Below, piece by piece: positions 33,678 to 45,619 of a DNA stretch of 64,000 nt (position 1 is its first letter; each line of letters begins with the position of its first letter). Where the stretch lies: positions 992,001-1,056,000 of the forward strand of contig NTMA01000008.1 of assembly GCA_002917075.1 (NCBI GenBank), in the 5' to 3' direction. Position numbers and translations under genes: made by a program. The notes beneath the pieces were generated by a model. That model had not been told where the DNA came from and searched no databases. It saw nothing but the letters and a program-made list of their open reading frames with translations. The stretch is from Hawksworthiomyces lignivorus. Lineage: Eukaryota; Ascomycota; Sordariomycetes; Ophiostomatales; Ophiostomataceae.

Positions 33678-35184
33678 TTAGAGGGAGTTCCACTTGCCGC
33701 CCTCGGACATGTCGGTGCTCAGCCAGAAGATGCCGCCCAGCAGGCCGGTGAGGGTGAGCAGGGTCAGGATGCTAGCACCGGCCTTGTCGCCGCCCGTGAC
33801 GGCATTGAGGCTCTTGGGACCATTGTTGGTCAGACCCGCGGACGGGTTGCCCACGCTGGTGGCGCCGGTGCCGTTGGTCAGGGGCGGCTTGACCCAGGGC
33901 TGGTCGATCAGCAGGCTGGTCAGGGCGGCGAGCGCGTTCATCTGCTGGCCGGCGCCGGTCATGCCGTCGTACTGGCCGGTGGTCCAGCGGAAGCCGCAGA
34001 CGCCGGCGGGGTCGCAGGCCTTCATGGCGGCGGCGGTGCTCTTCTTGAGGGCGATCATGATGGTGTCGTGGATGAAGGGGGCGAGCTGGGTGGTGCCGGC
34101 CATCCACCGGTGCAGGTAGCCCTTGAAGGACAGCATGTCGGTCTTGCACTGGATACGGTCGGGCAGCTCGCAGCTGAGCTCGATGGCGGCGCCCTGGGGG
34201 AAGAAGACCTTGATGGTGCGCGCGGTCAGGCCCTGAACGCGCTCCTTCCAGAGGGCGGAGCCGTTGGTGTAGTTGTACATGAAGGCGGCGCCCTGCAGGT
34301 AGACGGCGGCGTTGTAGGTGAACTGAGCCTTGGACAGGTCAGTGCAGTTGGTCTCGATGTGCGCGCCGTCGTAGATGTCGTACTGCGGCGACATGAAGCC
34401 GATCTTCTGGATCCAGTCCCAGGTCTGGTTCGCCAGCTGCGCGTACGTGTCGTTGCCCGTGTAGCGCGCCAGCCGCGCGCCCATGTTGAAGAAGATGCCG
34501 TTGGCGATGCTGTTCTTGTAGTCGTAGCCGATGTTGGCAAAGGGGATCTGCCACCGCAGCCCGCCGCCGCATGTGTTGTCGTGCCGGTCCGGCGCCGCCT
34601 GCGTGTTCCACACCGCCTGCGCCAGCGCCAGCCACTGCGGCTGGCTCGGCAGCGGGTTCTGGAAGTTGGTCTCGGCCGCCAGCATCGCCGACATGCCCCA
34701 GAAGCCCTGGTCGTCGTTGCCCAGCGAGGCCGTCCAGTTGTCCGGCATGTAGGCGTTCTGCGGCGGGCCCGACTGGAACAGCAGGTTGCTCTCCGTCACG
34801 TTGTTGTACGTCGAGTCCTGCGTAAAGTGCCAGTAGTCCACAAACGTCCCCCACATTGCGCCGGCCTCCCACCAGTAGTAGTCGCCGTTGGGCGGAGGGC
34901 CGTCCAGGATGCCGGGCGTGCGGCCGGGCTGGTCGCCGTGGTAGTAGCTCATGAGGTTGCTGGCGATCAGCTTGGCGGCTTGCTTTATCGAGTCTGCAGA
35001 GGGCGCGGCGCAACAGAATCTGTTAGTCCCACAATACATCGTGATGGGAAAAAATCACTCAAGCATCTATCTTGTGGCGTGTCTTTATCTACGCACCGGG
35101 AGAGTCGAGATCGACATCGAGGGCCAAGGCGGCCGGAGCCAGAAGGCCGGCAAGGAAGAGCGCGGATGTAATCGGCGGCAACAT
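33678..35184 (-). CDS. GH76 alpha-1,6-mannanase (Dcw1/Dfg5-like)
   Basis: Two exons on the minus strand, 35184-35097 and 34993-33678, give 467 residues. The start exon, found from splice signals, encodes a signal peptide (SALFLAGLLAPAALA). The body is a GH76 six-hairpin glycosidase: DYYWWEAGAMWGTFVDYW, then the catalytic Asp pair 123-124 in LGNDDQGFWGM, and CGGGLRWQIPF, YDGAHIETNC and CGFRWTTGQYDG. The C-terminus has a Ser/Thr/Gly stretch and a hydrophobic segment (ILTLLTLTGLLGGIFWL) followed by a short polar tail. This may be a GPI signal or a membrane anchor. In yeasts the family transfers GPI mannoproteins to wall glucan. N-glycosylation sites are common. Confidence 0.93.
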
Positions 35185-38100
35185 CTTGAACTGGACGGCT
35201 GATAAGGATAATGGTTCAAGAAAAAGAAAAGACAATGATTATAATAATAATTAAAAATAAAGAAAATAAAGGAGAGACAAGAACGAGTGTACAGGACCAG
35301 ATAAACGAGAGGCTAGATAATCAGTTGGGCATGGACGGGCATCTCTGAGGACAAGATAGCCACGATAATAAGTTGTAAAGAGCAAAAAGCGCAATCGAAA
35401 AAAGACTCAGCAGCAGAGGTATAAACTTTGCCAACGGCGGTCAACGATCTTTACGAGGCAGACCCTTCGACTACGTGTGGATGGGCTATGGAGGGTCTTA
35501 ACAATCCCTTATGGTACATAGATGCGGCTACTCATCCCCCCCCCCCATTCGACTCCCTCCAGAACATGGGGAGAGGGTTCGCTGTCTTACCACATTACTG
35601 GAAGGAATACAGCGTCACACGCAGCGCCAGGCAGCAAAATAAGGGTGGCTCTCGCTGGTGGAAAGGGCTTTTTTTTCTTGGTTGTGAGCAAATGCGCGAA
35701 CTTAACACGAGGTCTTGGCAGTGGAGCTAGAGAAGAAACGAGGGCACATAGTCAGAGGGGGATAGCAGCCAAAAGGCCTTCAACTTCAGGATTTCAATAC
35801 GAGTCGTGTGTCCCCCATATTTTAACTACTGTTCCTCATTGACAGGAACATCAGTTTCTGGAATACTTATATTTCTACTTCTTTTTGCTCTTATGCGCGG
35901 GCAGGTTATTAGCTGTGTACGGGATGTGGTCGTGTGAAAACCACGCGCACTCCTCTGCGGTCAGAAATAAACTTAAAATCTTACTGCGCAGCCCGCAAAG
36001 AGAAATTAAGTTTTCTTGGGGAGCGAGTCGTCCTTTGAACTAAACCCTAGTTCATGGGGCCAATCTTCCGCTACCATATGGACGGGCGGCTCCAAGGTGC
36101 CAAGCCTTAAATTCAATAACGTCCCATTGACTGGCTCGACTGGCTTATTTCCCGTATGGGTCTAGCGAGATCTTGGCATGCAGGGGGACAGCAGAAGTAG
36201 GCTTAAACGATGGGGCGAAAAGGGAGTGGAGGCGTGACGAGGGTCAGACTGTTCATCGTAAACAAGGGCGAAGTTGAGCATAGCGAGCGGAGTATGTACG
36301 TAAAAAATAAGACGATCCCGCCAAAAAGCAGGTAAAAGCAGGACAGGTCCTATCTCCTTATTAGATACGTGTACGTTGAGGTCTTCAAAAGCTTCGGGAG
36401 CCCAAAGAGCGGGTTCCAGCGCATTGTCTGATTGTCTTATGTACACCGACGAGGTAAAGAGATGGGTGGCAGTGGGAAGCGAAGAATGTGCCATCTCCCT
36501 AAACAAAGCGCGCTCCCCACGCGACCCAGCCCAAGAAGCCTAATAGGCCAGCTCGCATAAGGTACTCAAAATGAAGCACACGCTCACGTATTCGCTCGTA
36601 TTTCTTGCATCGTATATGTACCCCGACCCAGCCGATCCTGTACATCGTCACCTCAAAAGGCGCTAGAAGGGGCTGTGAAGGGCAAAGAAGGAAATAAATG
36701 GGATGAAAAAATAAAATAAAATAAGAAATAATACTCCGTAATAGCGAGATGAGCGGTCCAACCGGGCGCCGAGTGCCAACACCGTTACCGCGCGCCCGTG
36801 TATTTTTGCATTAGCTTCAGGGGAACAGTGAAATGGGCCTTCTTGGCACACCAGGGACCGTCAAGAGCTCGCAACAGGTACGAAAGACAACTCCTGCCCT
36901 AGGGCCTCCCCGCTCTCTTTCAGAAGGCTCATTCAACATGCTGCGGAGTGCAAATCATTTTCCTTGCTGGAAGCAAGGGAAATTCTGGGAGCCCAATGCC
37001 TGAACTGGCCAGTGTCCACGTTCGTGTATGGAGAGACAGCAGGAGGAACCAGTTCATACACAGCCACCAACGAGTTACACTCAATGACCGACATATCCCT
37101 CGATTGCTCTTTCGGTTGATTCAATGGACAGCACACATACTCCGTCCGTGCTAATACGGAGGGTCCACGCAAGGCACGGAGAATAAGACAGCCCCTTTTC
37201 CCTGTCGTAGGCGTGCCAATGCATCTCAAAAAGCCCGTCGGCTTTTTACAAGTAGAACATCTAATGGAGTTCCTCGAAGAATGTAAGACAAGGTACGTCA
37301 TTGTTTCGCCAAGCCCAAAGATAGCGCAGAGGCGATACGGAGTAGTAGTGCTTCTGATAACAGGCGGCACACCGGCGACCGTACCCGGGATATGATGTTG
37401 CGAGGACAGGTCCGGATGTTAAAAGCTATCATAAATCTTTTGCGCTACGCGGCATGAGTTCGTATTCTGCTTTTAAACAAGTATTAATCTGTTGCCGTCT
37501 GGAGGATTTGGAGGAGAGAAAGAAAGCGCAACAATGCCCAAGTTGAGAGTGGGTTTGGAAATACATGGTACTCTGGAAAACGAAGACAATGGTTTGGCTA
37601 GTTTCAAGTCTCGGATGTAATGATCTCGGATGCCTTTAACAGCGACCGGGGACGCTTTTTTACATACTTCAATACATCCAGAACAACCGATTCCAAGTCT
37701 GCTGTTAGGATAGTCGTGACCTGCCGCAGTCGTTGTCGCCGTCATCCAATTCACCATTGACCGTCGACCTTAGATGACAAGCCTACACTCAGAAAAGAAG
37801 ATGCTAGCTGTAACCCAATATGCCTAAAGACGGTTCATGTCATATAAGAATTCTTGCACCAGGAGTCTTGTTGTAGAAATTGCTTGGTATAAAATCTCAA
37901 TTGAAATTTGGCGTACAGATCGTGGCGCTTTCGCCCGCTGACAACATCTTAGTCCTCCTCGTCTTAGCCTTCGGCGTCGTCACTTCCGCCCCAGATATCC
38001 CTATCTTTTCTTTCTCTTCTTGACTACTCCTCTCCGTCTCTCCTCGTTTAAGATTACGCTTCTAGGAGCCAGCTGGGGCTAAGATACAAAGTGTTGCTGT

Positions 38101-38440
38101 CATACGCAGTCACCGTGCACAAGTCGTTCAACTTTGAAGACCAATTCGATGAGTACAGGACAGCGCGGCCAGAGTGTGTAAATCCGGCACTGCAACGAAG
38201 CTGTAAGACAAGAAAAGGATAAGGTGGCCTTGCTCGGCGATGTGCAGAAGTATCATGGTGCATGTGGCCTTGATTCGTCTTCAGTGAGATTAGCGGAATA
38301 TCACAGAGCTTGCCAAAAATAATTTGCTATAAATGGAAGAGTGTGAGCATATTCGAGATCATAATGTACTATCAATGCGCGAAGCTCTACATATCAGCTC
38401 CATGATGGTGATCGTGGGATGACAAGCATCGTTGCAATTC

Positions 38441-38441
<1 letters not shown>

Positions 38442-38477
<36 letters not shown>
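38442..38477. repeat. Poly-A tract of about 36 nt
   Basis: An uninterrupted run of A on the plus strand inside the gene-poor stretch. It could be a simple microsatellite or the tail of a retroposed copy; no target-site duplication or element body was recognised next to it. Confidence 0.85.
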
Positions 38478-38478
<1 letters not shown>

Positions 38479-40921
38479 GGACAGCCAAGTTCGAAGCCGG
38501 GTGATGTCTCGACAATGTCCATGACTGAAAATCATGGCGTAATGAAAGCAGGACAAAAAAGAGGCATAGTTTAGGGGTTTGTTTCGTTTTCAGAATAATA
38601 TTGACATTCGAGTTACGTTCGAATAGAAGCTGAAGCAAATATATGAACTACAAATATATGCATATGATAATAAATTAAAGTGAAAATTAGAAGAAAATTA
38701 AGCCTTAAGAATATGACAAATAAAGCAGTATGAAAGATTTTCAAAGATCGGAAATTTGCATCTCAACTTCAAACGAATTGTCTTTTATCTAGCTCTTGGT
38801 CACTTTGATGTCATGGTATATATGAAAAACATTGACAAAATCCAGTATGCTCTGCCATGAACCATCACAGCAACGTCTGGTTATCAGAAAGCCTTTCCAG
38901 GTAACAATGCTTTGCGTGAGAAATGAAGCAACTGAGTATGGACGACAAATGTTGAGTCTGATTATTTTCATACTACGACCTCGAGGCTTTTTCATATATA
39001 CGTGATCTGCACCTGCATCTAACCCTGTGGCAAAACCGCGAGTGAATTTTCACCTCAGCTAGCGCTTTAGACAACCCACGCCTAGAACCTCAGTGGCTCG
39101 GCAAGGCAAAATTGATGTAAAGTCGATGTATATTTAGGGTAGTTCATTATAAGCTCACTGAAGATATTTCGGATTTAGATCAAATGTGGTAATTTCCCCC
39201 TTTTTTCTCGTGTGCTTGATTCTCAATTAAGTACGGATGAGAGAGATTCTGGCAATCATCGTGAAGCTAAACTTCGGCACTGTGATCTTTGATACGCAGA
39301 AGAAGGTTACGACTGATTTATGCATTCTCGTCTCCTACATCAGAAAACAGCGCTTTTATCTACAGCTGATGGTTGATGTATTACATACGTTTTCCAAATT
39401 AGCTGACGAAGTTGACGAGACATGGAGGTTCCTGTTAAACCATAAGACTTTCAGCAGAAGAATATATTGAATCTTGTACAGAACGATTTGGGTGATCCTA
39501 AGATGATGCTCGAGATCGCGATGCTCTAAACTCGCTACTATGCCATTGTTCGTCAAGTTTAAATCATGAATGCGCTGAATACAATCAGGCAATAGCCAGT
39601 ATGTCTCAGGTAGAGAACTGAATCATAGCACGCTAAAGCTCTGGCTTACTGAGAGCCCCTTTTGAGGACGTGGACAATATTACTATCATAGAGACCCCAG
39701 ACGTGCTTACCACGGATAATTTATCATAAGATACTAATTTGGCTCAAAGTTGCGGCATCCCAAGTATTCATCTCTTTTTCAGGGGATATGATGACTTATC
39801 TGCCGACCCCATTGTTATGTTGGTTTCAGGAGAATAGATTGATGCCCTTGGTAGAAGAATGAGACAATTTTGTTTTAAGAACATTCAAGCTCAAAAACCA
39901 GCCGCGCCTCGACTAAATATGGGGGATGAAGCAGTCCAGGAGGTATTGAATCCTCTCTATTTTGAATCGATAGGGGCTGGACCACCATGGCCGTGACACA
40001 GAAATGCCACTGTATCACGATGTCCCGTTTTCGTCCGGAGGAGCTAGATGGAGAGGCTCTGCTGGCGTCCGCGATCGGCTTCGACCGGGTTGCTACGGAG
40101 TCTTTTGTGCTGTGCGCGGACGATCACGAGATGGCTAGCAATTTATGAGACCTGCGCTGCAGCCCTAAGCAGCGTGGAAGGGGCCGAAACTGCCCGATAT
40201 TACACGACACTAATTCTCGTCGCGATGAACAACTGGCATGGCAGGGCCCCGGTAAAAAATGTCTCGGTGGGCTTTGCTCTCGGCATTTTCTCGGTGTGCG
40301 GCCCTTTGTTTGCTGTCAGCGTACGTCGTCCGAGGTCAAAAACATGCGGATCCGCGGACCCTTGTTTTATCAGACCGTTGCCGTTGCTGTTGTGTCAGTG
40401 ACAGCTGCATATATCTCAATGCGCGCTATCTGGGGCCATCTCTAGTGGATTATCCAGTTCAGCACTGATATGAGATATCCTCGGTTAAGAGACATCAAAA
40501 ATTTTGTCTTGAGAGAGCTTAGCATTCAGCCACTTCTCGCCACTCGCAGGCAGGGAGTTCGAGATGCAATTTCTTCATATCTAGTTTTCATCCTGTGAGC
40601 TGTGAGGTGGTCGTGGCTACGCCCTGGTCACACTGCTGCATTCGCAATGGCTGTATCGCTGGGTATCATGTCAATTCACTTCCTGCCGCCGCCATAGTCA
40701 AAGCATGATCTAATAAAAACCCATAAACAAGAGCAAGAATCAAAAAATGACAAAAAACAACTCCCAGGCTCTCTACCTGTAAAGAAAAACCAAAGGAGGA
40801 CACCGTTTCTCTATGCCTGTGAAATAAGAAAAAAAAGCAGCGACGCCACCGTTTTGTGTCCAGACCCGGCCGCCGATTCCCACCCATCCACCGCCCCACT
40901 GTAGTTTTGCCAGCCTTGCCA

Positions 40922-40939
40922 CCCCCCCCCCCCCCCCCC
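40922..40939. repeat. Poly-C tract of 18 nt
   Basis: A run of 18 C on the plus strand (poly-G on the transcribed strand), about 55 nt past the stop of the Zn2Cys6 gene and so probably within its 3' untranslated region. Confidence 0.85.
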
Positions 40940-40994
40940 TGTGCTACCGTTTTATCATTTGTTCTCGTGAGCCGCTTCGTAGCGCGCCCGCGCC

Positions 40995-43900
40995 TCACAG
41001 GCCGTGCGAGCTCCACACGCTGTTCGACATGCCGCCAAGCGTCTGTCCAAAGTCCTGCCAATCAAAGTCGTCGTCCATCTTGATGTCGCCGTCGTCGGCC
41101 AGCACGCCCGGGAACGCCGGGGCTTCCGCGCCGTGGCCGGACCACAGCCAGGGCGGCGGGTAGTCCTTGACCATGGCTTCGACGAGCGGGGTGGCCTGAG
41201 GCAGCTGCGCATTCGAGCTGCTGCCGGCGCCGCCGCTGTTTGCCGGGGCGCTAAAGGCGGCGGACGGGCCCGCCGAGAATGCAGCCAGAGTCGTGTCCTG
41301 CCGCGGCATGTCCGTGTTGCCAAAGGCACCAAAGAGCTGCGGGGGCGCCTCCGCCGCCGATGAGGTGGGTGGCCGCTCACCGCCCTCACCGCTGCCGTCA
41401 CCACCACTACTGTCGCCGCCGCCGCCGCCGTCAACAAGTTGCCAGACCGAGTTCATATTCTTGCTGTTGAGGATGGGCATGAGGTCTGTCGACGAGAAGG
41501 TAGAGGCCGAGAACACGCGGTTCAGGATGTTGGCGGGGCAGTCGGACTCCTCGCCTGATTGCTTTGCCAGTGGCTGCTGGCCAGGGGGGAAGAACTGCCG
41601 CTGCTGCTGCTGATGACCCTGCTGGTACGACTGCTGCTGTTGCTGCTGGGGTTGCTGCAGCTGCTGCATGTCCAGGGGTGTCGCAGGATGCAGCGATGTC
41701 AGCGACGACGCGGCCGACGATATCTGGGACGCGGCCGCAGCCGCGCCGGGAACAGCAGCTGCCGCTGCTGTCGCCGCTGAATCTTTGGGCTCCTCGTTGA
41801 TCAGCTGCGGCGCGCCCACCAGCTGCAGCCAGCGCTCGCGCCACTGCAGGCCGTCGACACTGCCGTGGTAGGCGGAGAAGGCGGTGGGGTTGAGGCGGGC
41901 GCGGTCTTCCTTGTCGAGGCGGGCGACGGCGTCCACGTCGTCGCGCAGGCGGACGAACTCGGCGTCGCGGTGCTTGCGGGCCTTGTTGTAGAGCATCTTG
42001 AGAGGCACAAAGAGCGAGGAGTTGTCGGCCATCTTCTCGAGGTCCTGCGGCCGGGGCGACGGCATCATGTTGTTGAGCGCGTTCCAGGCGCGCTCGACCG
42101 AGGGGCCCCAGGGGCGGCGGGCGGACTCGAGCAGGACGAAGGCGACGGCCAGCCAATTGGTGTAGGTCTGGAACAGCCAGCGGAACTGCTTCGTGCGCGG
42201 GTCCACCATCAGCGTGTAGCTGTACTCGAAGAGCTCGGTGGAGGCGGTGAAGAGGCGGTCGCGCGTGTCCTGGGTCATGGTCTCTTCCTGGCCGGATCCG
42301 GGGAACAGGACTGGCTGGTAGATGACCAGCGTCATCTTGGCGCAGATGACGCGGCTGATGCTGGTGGCCACCCAGAACATGGGATTGCTGGCCGGGTCGC
42401 CGTGCCGCAGGTAGCGCCTTTCGACCTGGTCGTAGACCTCGTGGATCATGCGCTCGCGCTCCTGGAGGGTCAGATGCGCGTCGCTGGGATCATTGGGGCC
42501 CATGGCCGAGTGAATGGCGTGCAGGCGGCGGCACACGCTGCAGATCTCGAAGCGGATGAGGGCAAAGGTCATGTCTGTGACGCCCTCGCGCTCCGGCGGC
42601 AGGACGGCACTCTCCGGGCTGATGTCGGTGTCGTTGATGTTCAGCGGCGGGCGGGTGTCGACGCCCCGTTCGAGTATGGTGAGGTCGGTGCCCTGGTCTT
42701 CGGCGCAGCGCATGTCTACGACGAGCAGGGTCCAGAACAGGCGGCGGCGCATCTCGATCTCGAAGGGGGTGAGATTTGGGAAATTGGTGCCGTCGCGGTG
42801 CAGACCAATGGAGTGGGCGATGCGGATGGCGAGACCGGTCAAGGTCCACGCAAAGCGCGTGTCATCGTGGCGGCGGACGAGAACCAGGAGGAGGACGAGC
42901 GCCTGCAGCGTCACGAGCTCGGATGACACGAGGAAGCTGGCCTTTGCCAGGGCCTGCTCCAGGGCGAAGCGGTATTTCATGATGAGGGCCGACTTTTCAG
43001 CCATAAAATTTACTCGGATCTATTGAAGACGCATTAGCATATTGTAGAAGGCGGGCCCGCGTAGAGAATAGTTTGCAAAGGGGCTCACCTCATTTTCTTC
43101 CAGGGAATTTACGGCGGCGTAGTAGATGGCAAACATCAGGGCCTCGGCCGCGGGAGAGATGTTGTCGAGGTTGGTGCGGGCCTCGCGGATCAGCTTGGTG
43201 GTAGTGGGGATGTGCAGGATCTTTACCAGGGGGTCGACGTTCTCCTGGTAGACCTGCCAGATGTAGGGGATCTGCGACGGCAGGGGATGCAGCGGGCGCA
43301 GATCGACGGCGGTGGACTGGAAGCCGAAGATGAAGGCGTGGTGGTCGGCGGTGGGGTGCTGGTCCTCGTCCTCGTGGGCCGGGGTGCTCTCGGTGTCGGA
43401 CACGTCGCTGTTGTCGGAGCCGGAGATGCGCTGGGTCTCGGCGCGCAGCTCGTCCAGCTCATCGTTGATCTTGCTCCAGAAGGCGCTGCTGACGTAGCGC
43501 GAGCGGCCGTAGTCGTTGATGACGAGGCGGCCGTACTGCTTGCCGTCGCGGGCGGCGGCGGCGTCCTTGGACTGCTTGACCAGCGACCCGTAGCTGGCGT
43601 TGCCGCTGAGCAGGCGGCCGGGGCTGCCCATCAGGGGAGACGATTGCGAGCCGCCCCAGGTGTTGGAGTGGGCGAGGCCGCCGACGCCGTGGTCGAGGCT
43701 GCTCCGCGGGGCGGGCTCGCCGCTGACGCTGGCGGCCGTGCCTCCGCTGCCGCCGATGGCCTCGGGCGAGTTGCTGGTGCTCGTGGCGTGCTTGGAGGCG
43801 GCCTCGAGCTCGACCTGGCCGCTCAGCTCCTCGACGATGCCCTCCAGCTTCCGTAAGCGCTTCAGCAGCTCGATCTCGCGCTCGCTCGAGGGGTGGGAGG

Positions 43901-44303
43901 ACGAGGACCCGGGCTTGAGCGGGTTGTTGGGGTCTTTGCGCCGCGGCCGGCGCGGAGCGCGCTCGGGGGCCGGGAAGATGCAAGGGATCAGGGCGCGGCG
44001 GCAGTTGGAGCAGGGCATGAGCTTGTCGCAGCGGACCTTGCGGCGGCGGCAGGTGACGCAGCTTCGCGGGTTGAGCTCGGCACCCGGTGCCGACGTCGGC
44101 GTATAGACAGTAGCACCTCCCGGAATCTGCGGATAGGGCTGGCCGCTGCTGAGCACGGCAGCCGGGAGGGCCGGAGACGGCGTCGTTACATGGCTGGGAT
44201 TGGACGGCGCGATCTGCACGAAGTCGTGGTGGGAGGCGACAGACGTGGGTGAGTCGGCGTCAGACGTGAGTTTCAGGGAAGAGGCAAATCGGTTCTCTGG
44301 CAT
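40995..44303 (-). CDS. Zn2Cys6 fungal-specific transcription factor
   Basis: Two exons on the minus strand, 44303-43089 and 43019-40995, joined over a 69-nt intron, give 1079 residues. The zinc cluster is canonical: Cys82-X2-Cys85-X6-Cys92-X5-Cys98-X2-Cys101-X6-Cys108, followed by a basic linker and a likely coiled coil (SEREIELLKRLRKLEGIVEE). The middle homology region spans roughly residues 330-680, with YIWQVYQENVDPLVKILHIP, LTGLAIRIAHSIGLHRDG and FEIEMRRRLFWTLLVVDMR. The C-terminal third is low complexity with Gln-rich, Ala-rich and Gly/Ser-rich blocks and ends in an acidic/aromatic segment (MDDDFDWQDFGQTLGGM) that looks like an activation domain. It is a nuclear regulator; targets are unknown. 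Its upstream region is strikingly purine-rich. Confidence 0.95.
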
Positions 44304-44331
44304 TTTTGGATCGTGATAGGTCGATGCGTAT

Positions 44332-44530
44332 AAGAGGGGGAGGGAGAGGGAGAGAGAGGGAGAGAGGAGAGGGGGGGGAAAATAAAAAAAGGGAAAAGAC
44401 CGAAGTACGGCGGAAGAAGAGAAAGAGAAAGAAAAAGAGAATTAGAGGAAGAGAAGCAAAAAGAAGAAAAAACAGAAAAAGAGGAAAAAAAGAGAATAGG
44501 AAAGAAAAGAAGAAGCAAAAGGGGGAGGGG
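44332..44530. repeat. Purine-rich (GA/G/A) tract upstream of the Zn2Cys6 gene
   Basis: Nearly all bases on the plus strand are A or G over about 200 nt, beginning some 30 nt upstream of the Zn2Cys6 start codon. On the transcribed (minus) sense this is a CT-rich leader or promoter, a common feature at fungal transcription starts but unusually long here. Confidence 0.75.
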
Positions 44531-45530
44531 GGGAATAACAGAGAATGGACGATTCCTTTCCCAAGACGGAAAACTCACGCACGCCTCATCTCTTCTATGG
44601 ATCTGAGAATTGGCATTTCCTAATTGGTGTTTATCGCTCTATAATAAGATTGTCTCTTGAGTCGTATGAAACTTTTCAGTCTCTTGCGTTCTCTGCCTGG
44701 CCTGGCGATGTGGTTTTTCAGAGCCGTAGACGCAGTGACAGCTTTTGCAGCCTTGAAAGTGAGGCTATTTTGGAATGGCAGGGAATGCTGCAATTGGGAA
44801 AGTCTGAGAGGAGAGAAAGAAGAATATTAGAGAGGGAAGGAAAGAAGAGCGGCAAAGTAATCAAAGAAAAAAAAACTAATCGGGACGGTACAAACTACAA
44901 GACGAGGCAAGTGCCAGTGGCAGATGACTACACCTACTAAACTCAGTAGCAGTGGCTAAAGCAAGTTATGCTTAGGGCGGCTCCGCTTGCCTCGATGGGT
45001 CCTGCCTTCCCTCGCAAGTCTCTCAAGTCTCTTCTGTGAGTCCGTTCCTGTCGCGCGCCCTTTCCTGCTCACCTAACACATACCGCTATGTACAGTACGT
45101 ACATGACATACCCTTCCGTGGTTCCTTCTTTTTCGCGCGCCATGTGGCTCCTGCCCATTCCCTTACTTTTCCCGCGCGGTGGATTGCTTATGTCACCCGT
45201 CTTGGCCCTGACCGAAGCCGAACGGATTTCGCTTCTTTCCCTTTTCGACCCCACCAAAGCGGTCCAAGTTAATTCCGATTTAAGCCGTCGCTTACGGGGG
45301 AGAGGGTGCCCCCCCAAAGCAGCCCCAAAGGAGTCCTAAAGGAGCCCCAAAGGACGATCCAAAAGACACCCAGGCGGGCTTCGTTTCCTATTCGTACCTG
45401 GGGTTCCGCCTGCATTCCGCCTGCATTCCGCCAGGCGCTCCTCTTGCACTCCTTATGCTCTCTCCAAAACCCGAGCATAAAAAGCGAAATGCACACAGTA
45501 TTATGAGCAGCACCGGAAGCGAAGAAGCTC

Positions 45531-45619
45531 CAGCAGCGTGCACCAGGCGTGCACCAGCGTGCACCAGCGGCACCCATCAGCTGCACCCACCAGCTGCACC
45601 CACCAGCTGCAGCACCAGC
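45531..45619. repeat. Degenerate GTGCACCAG / CTGCACCCACCAG repeats
   Basis: Several imperfect copies of GTGCACCAG are followed by near-perfect 15-nt copies of CAGCTGCACCCACCA. A smaller TGCATTCCGCC repeat lies at about 45403-45432. None is in a recognised gene. Confidence 0.65.

Larger units (their letters stand above)
35185..40994. other. Long gene-poor stretch
   Basis: About 5.8 kb without a supportable gene. ORFs here are short, lack domain patterns and overlap on both strands. It holds a 36-nt poly-A run (38442-38477), an 18-nt poly-C run (40922-40939), a C9-type run near 35539, and several copies of a TACGGAG/CTCCGTA motif (36731, 37137-37161, 37335, 40093). Long 5' and 3' untranslated regions of the GH76 and Zn2Cys6 genes could occupy its two ends. 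Confidence 0.5.

Noticed and set aside
33645..35171. 508-codon plus-strand ORF opposite the GH76 gene
   Set aside because: Low-complexity Ala/Gly/Val/Arg-rich antisense translation of the real gene.
38489..38497. GTTCGAAGC, matching a Pol III B box next to the poly-A run
   Set aside because: No A box lies upstream and the 9-nt degenerate match is expected by chance.
41865..42926. 353-codon plus-strand ORF opposite the Zn2Cys6 gene
   Set aside because: Antisense shadow; composition follows the GC-rich opposite strand and no motif is present.
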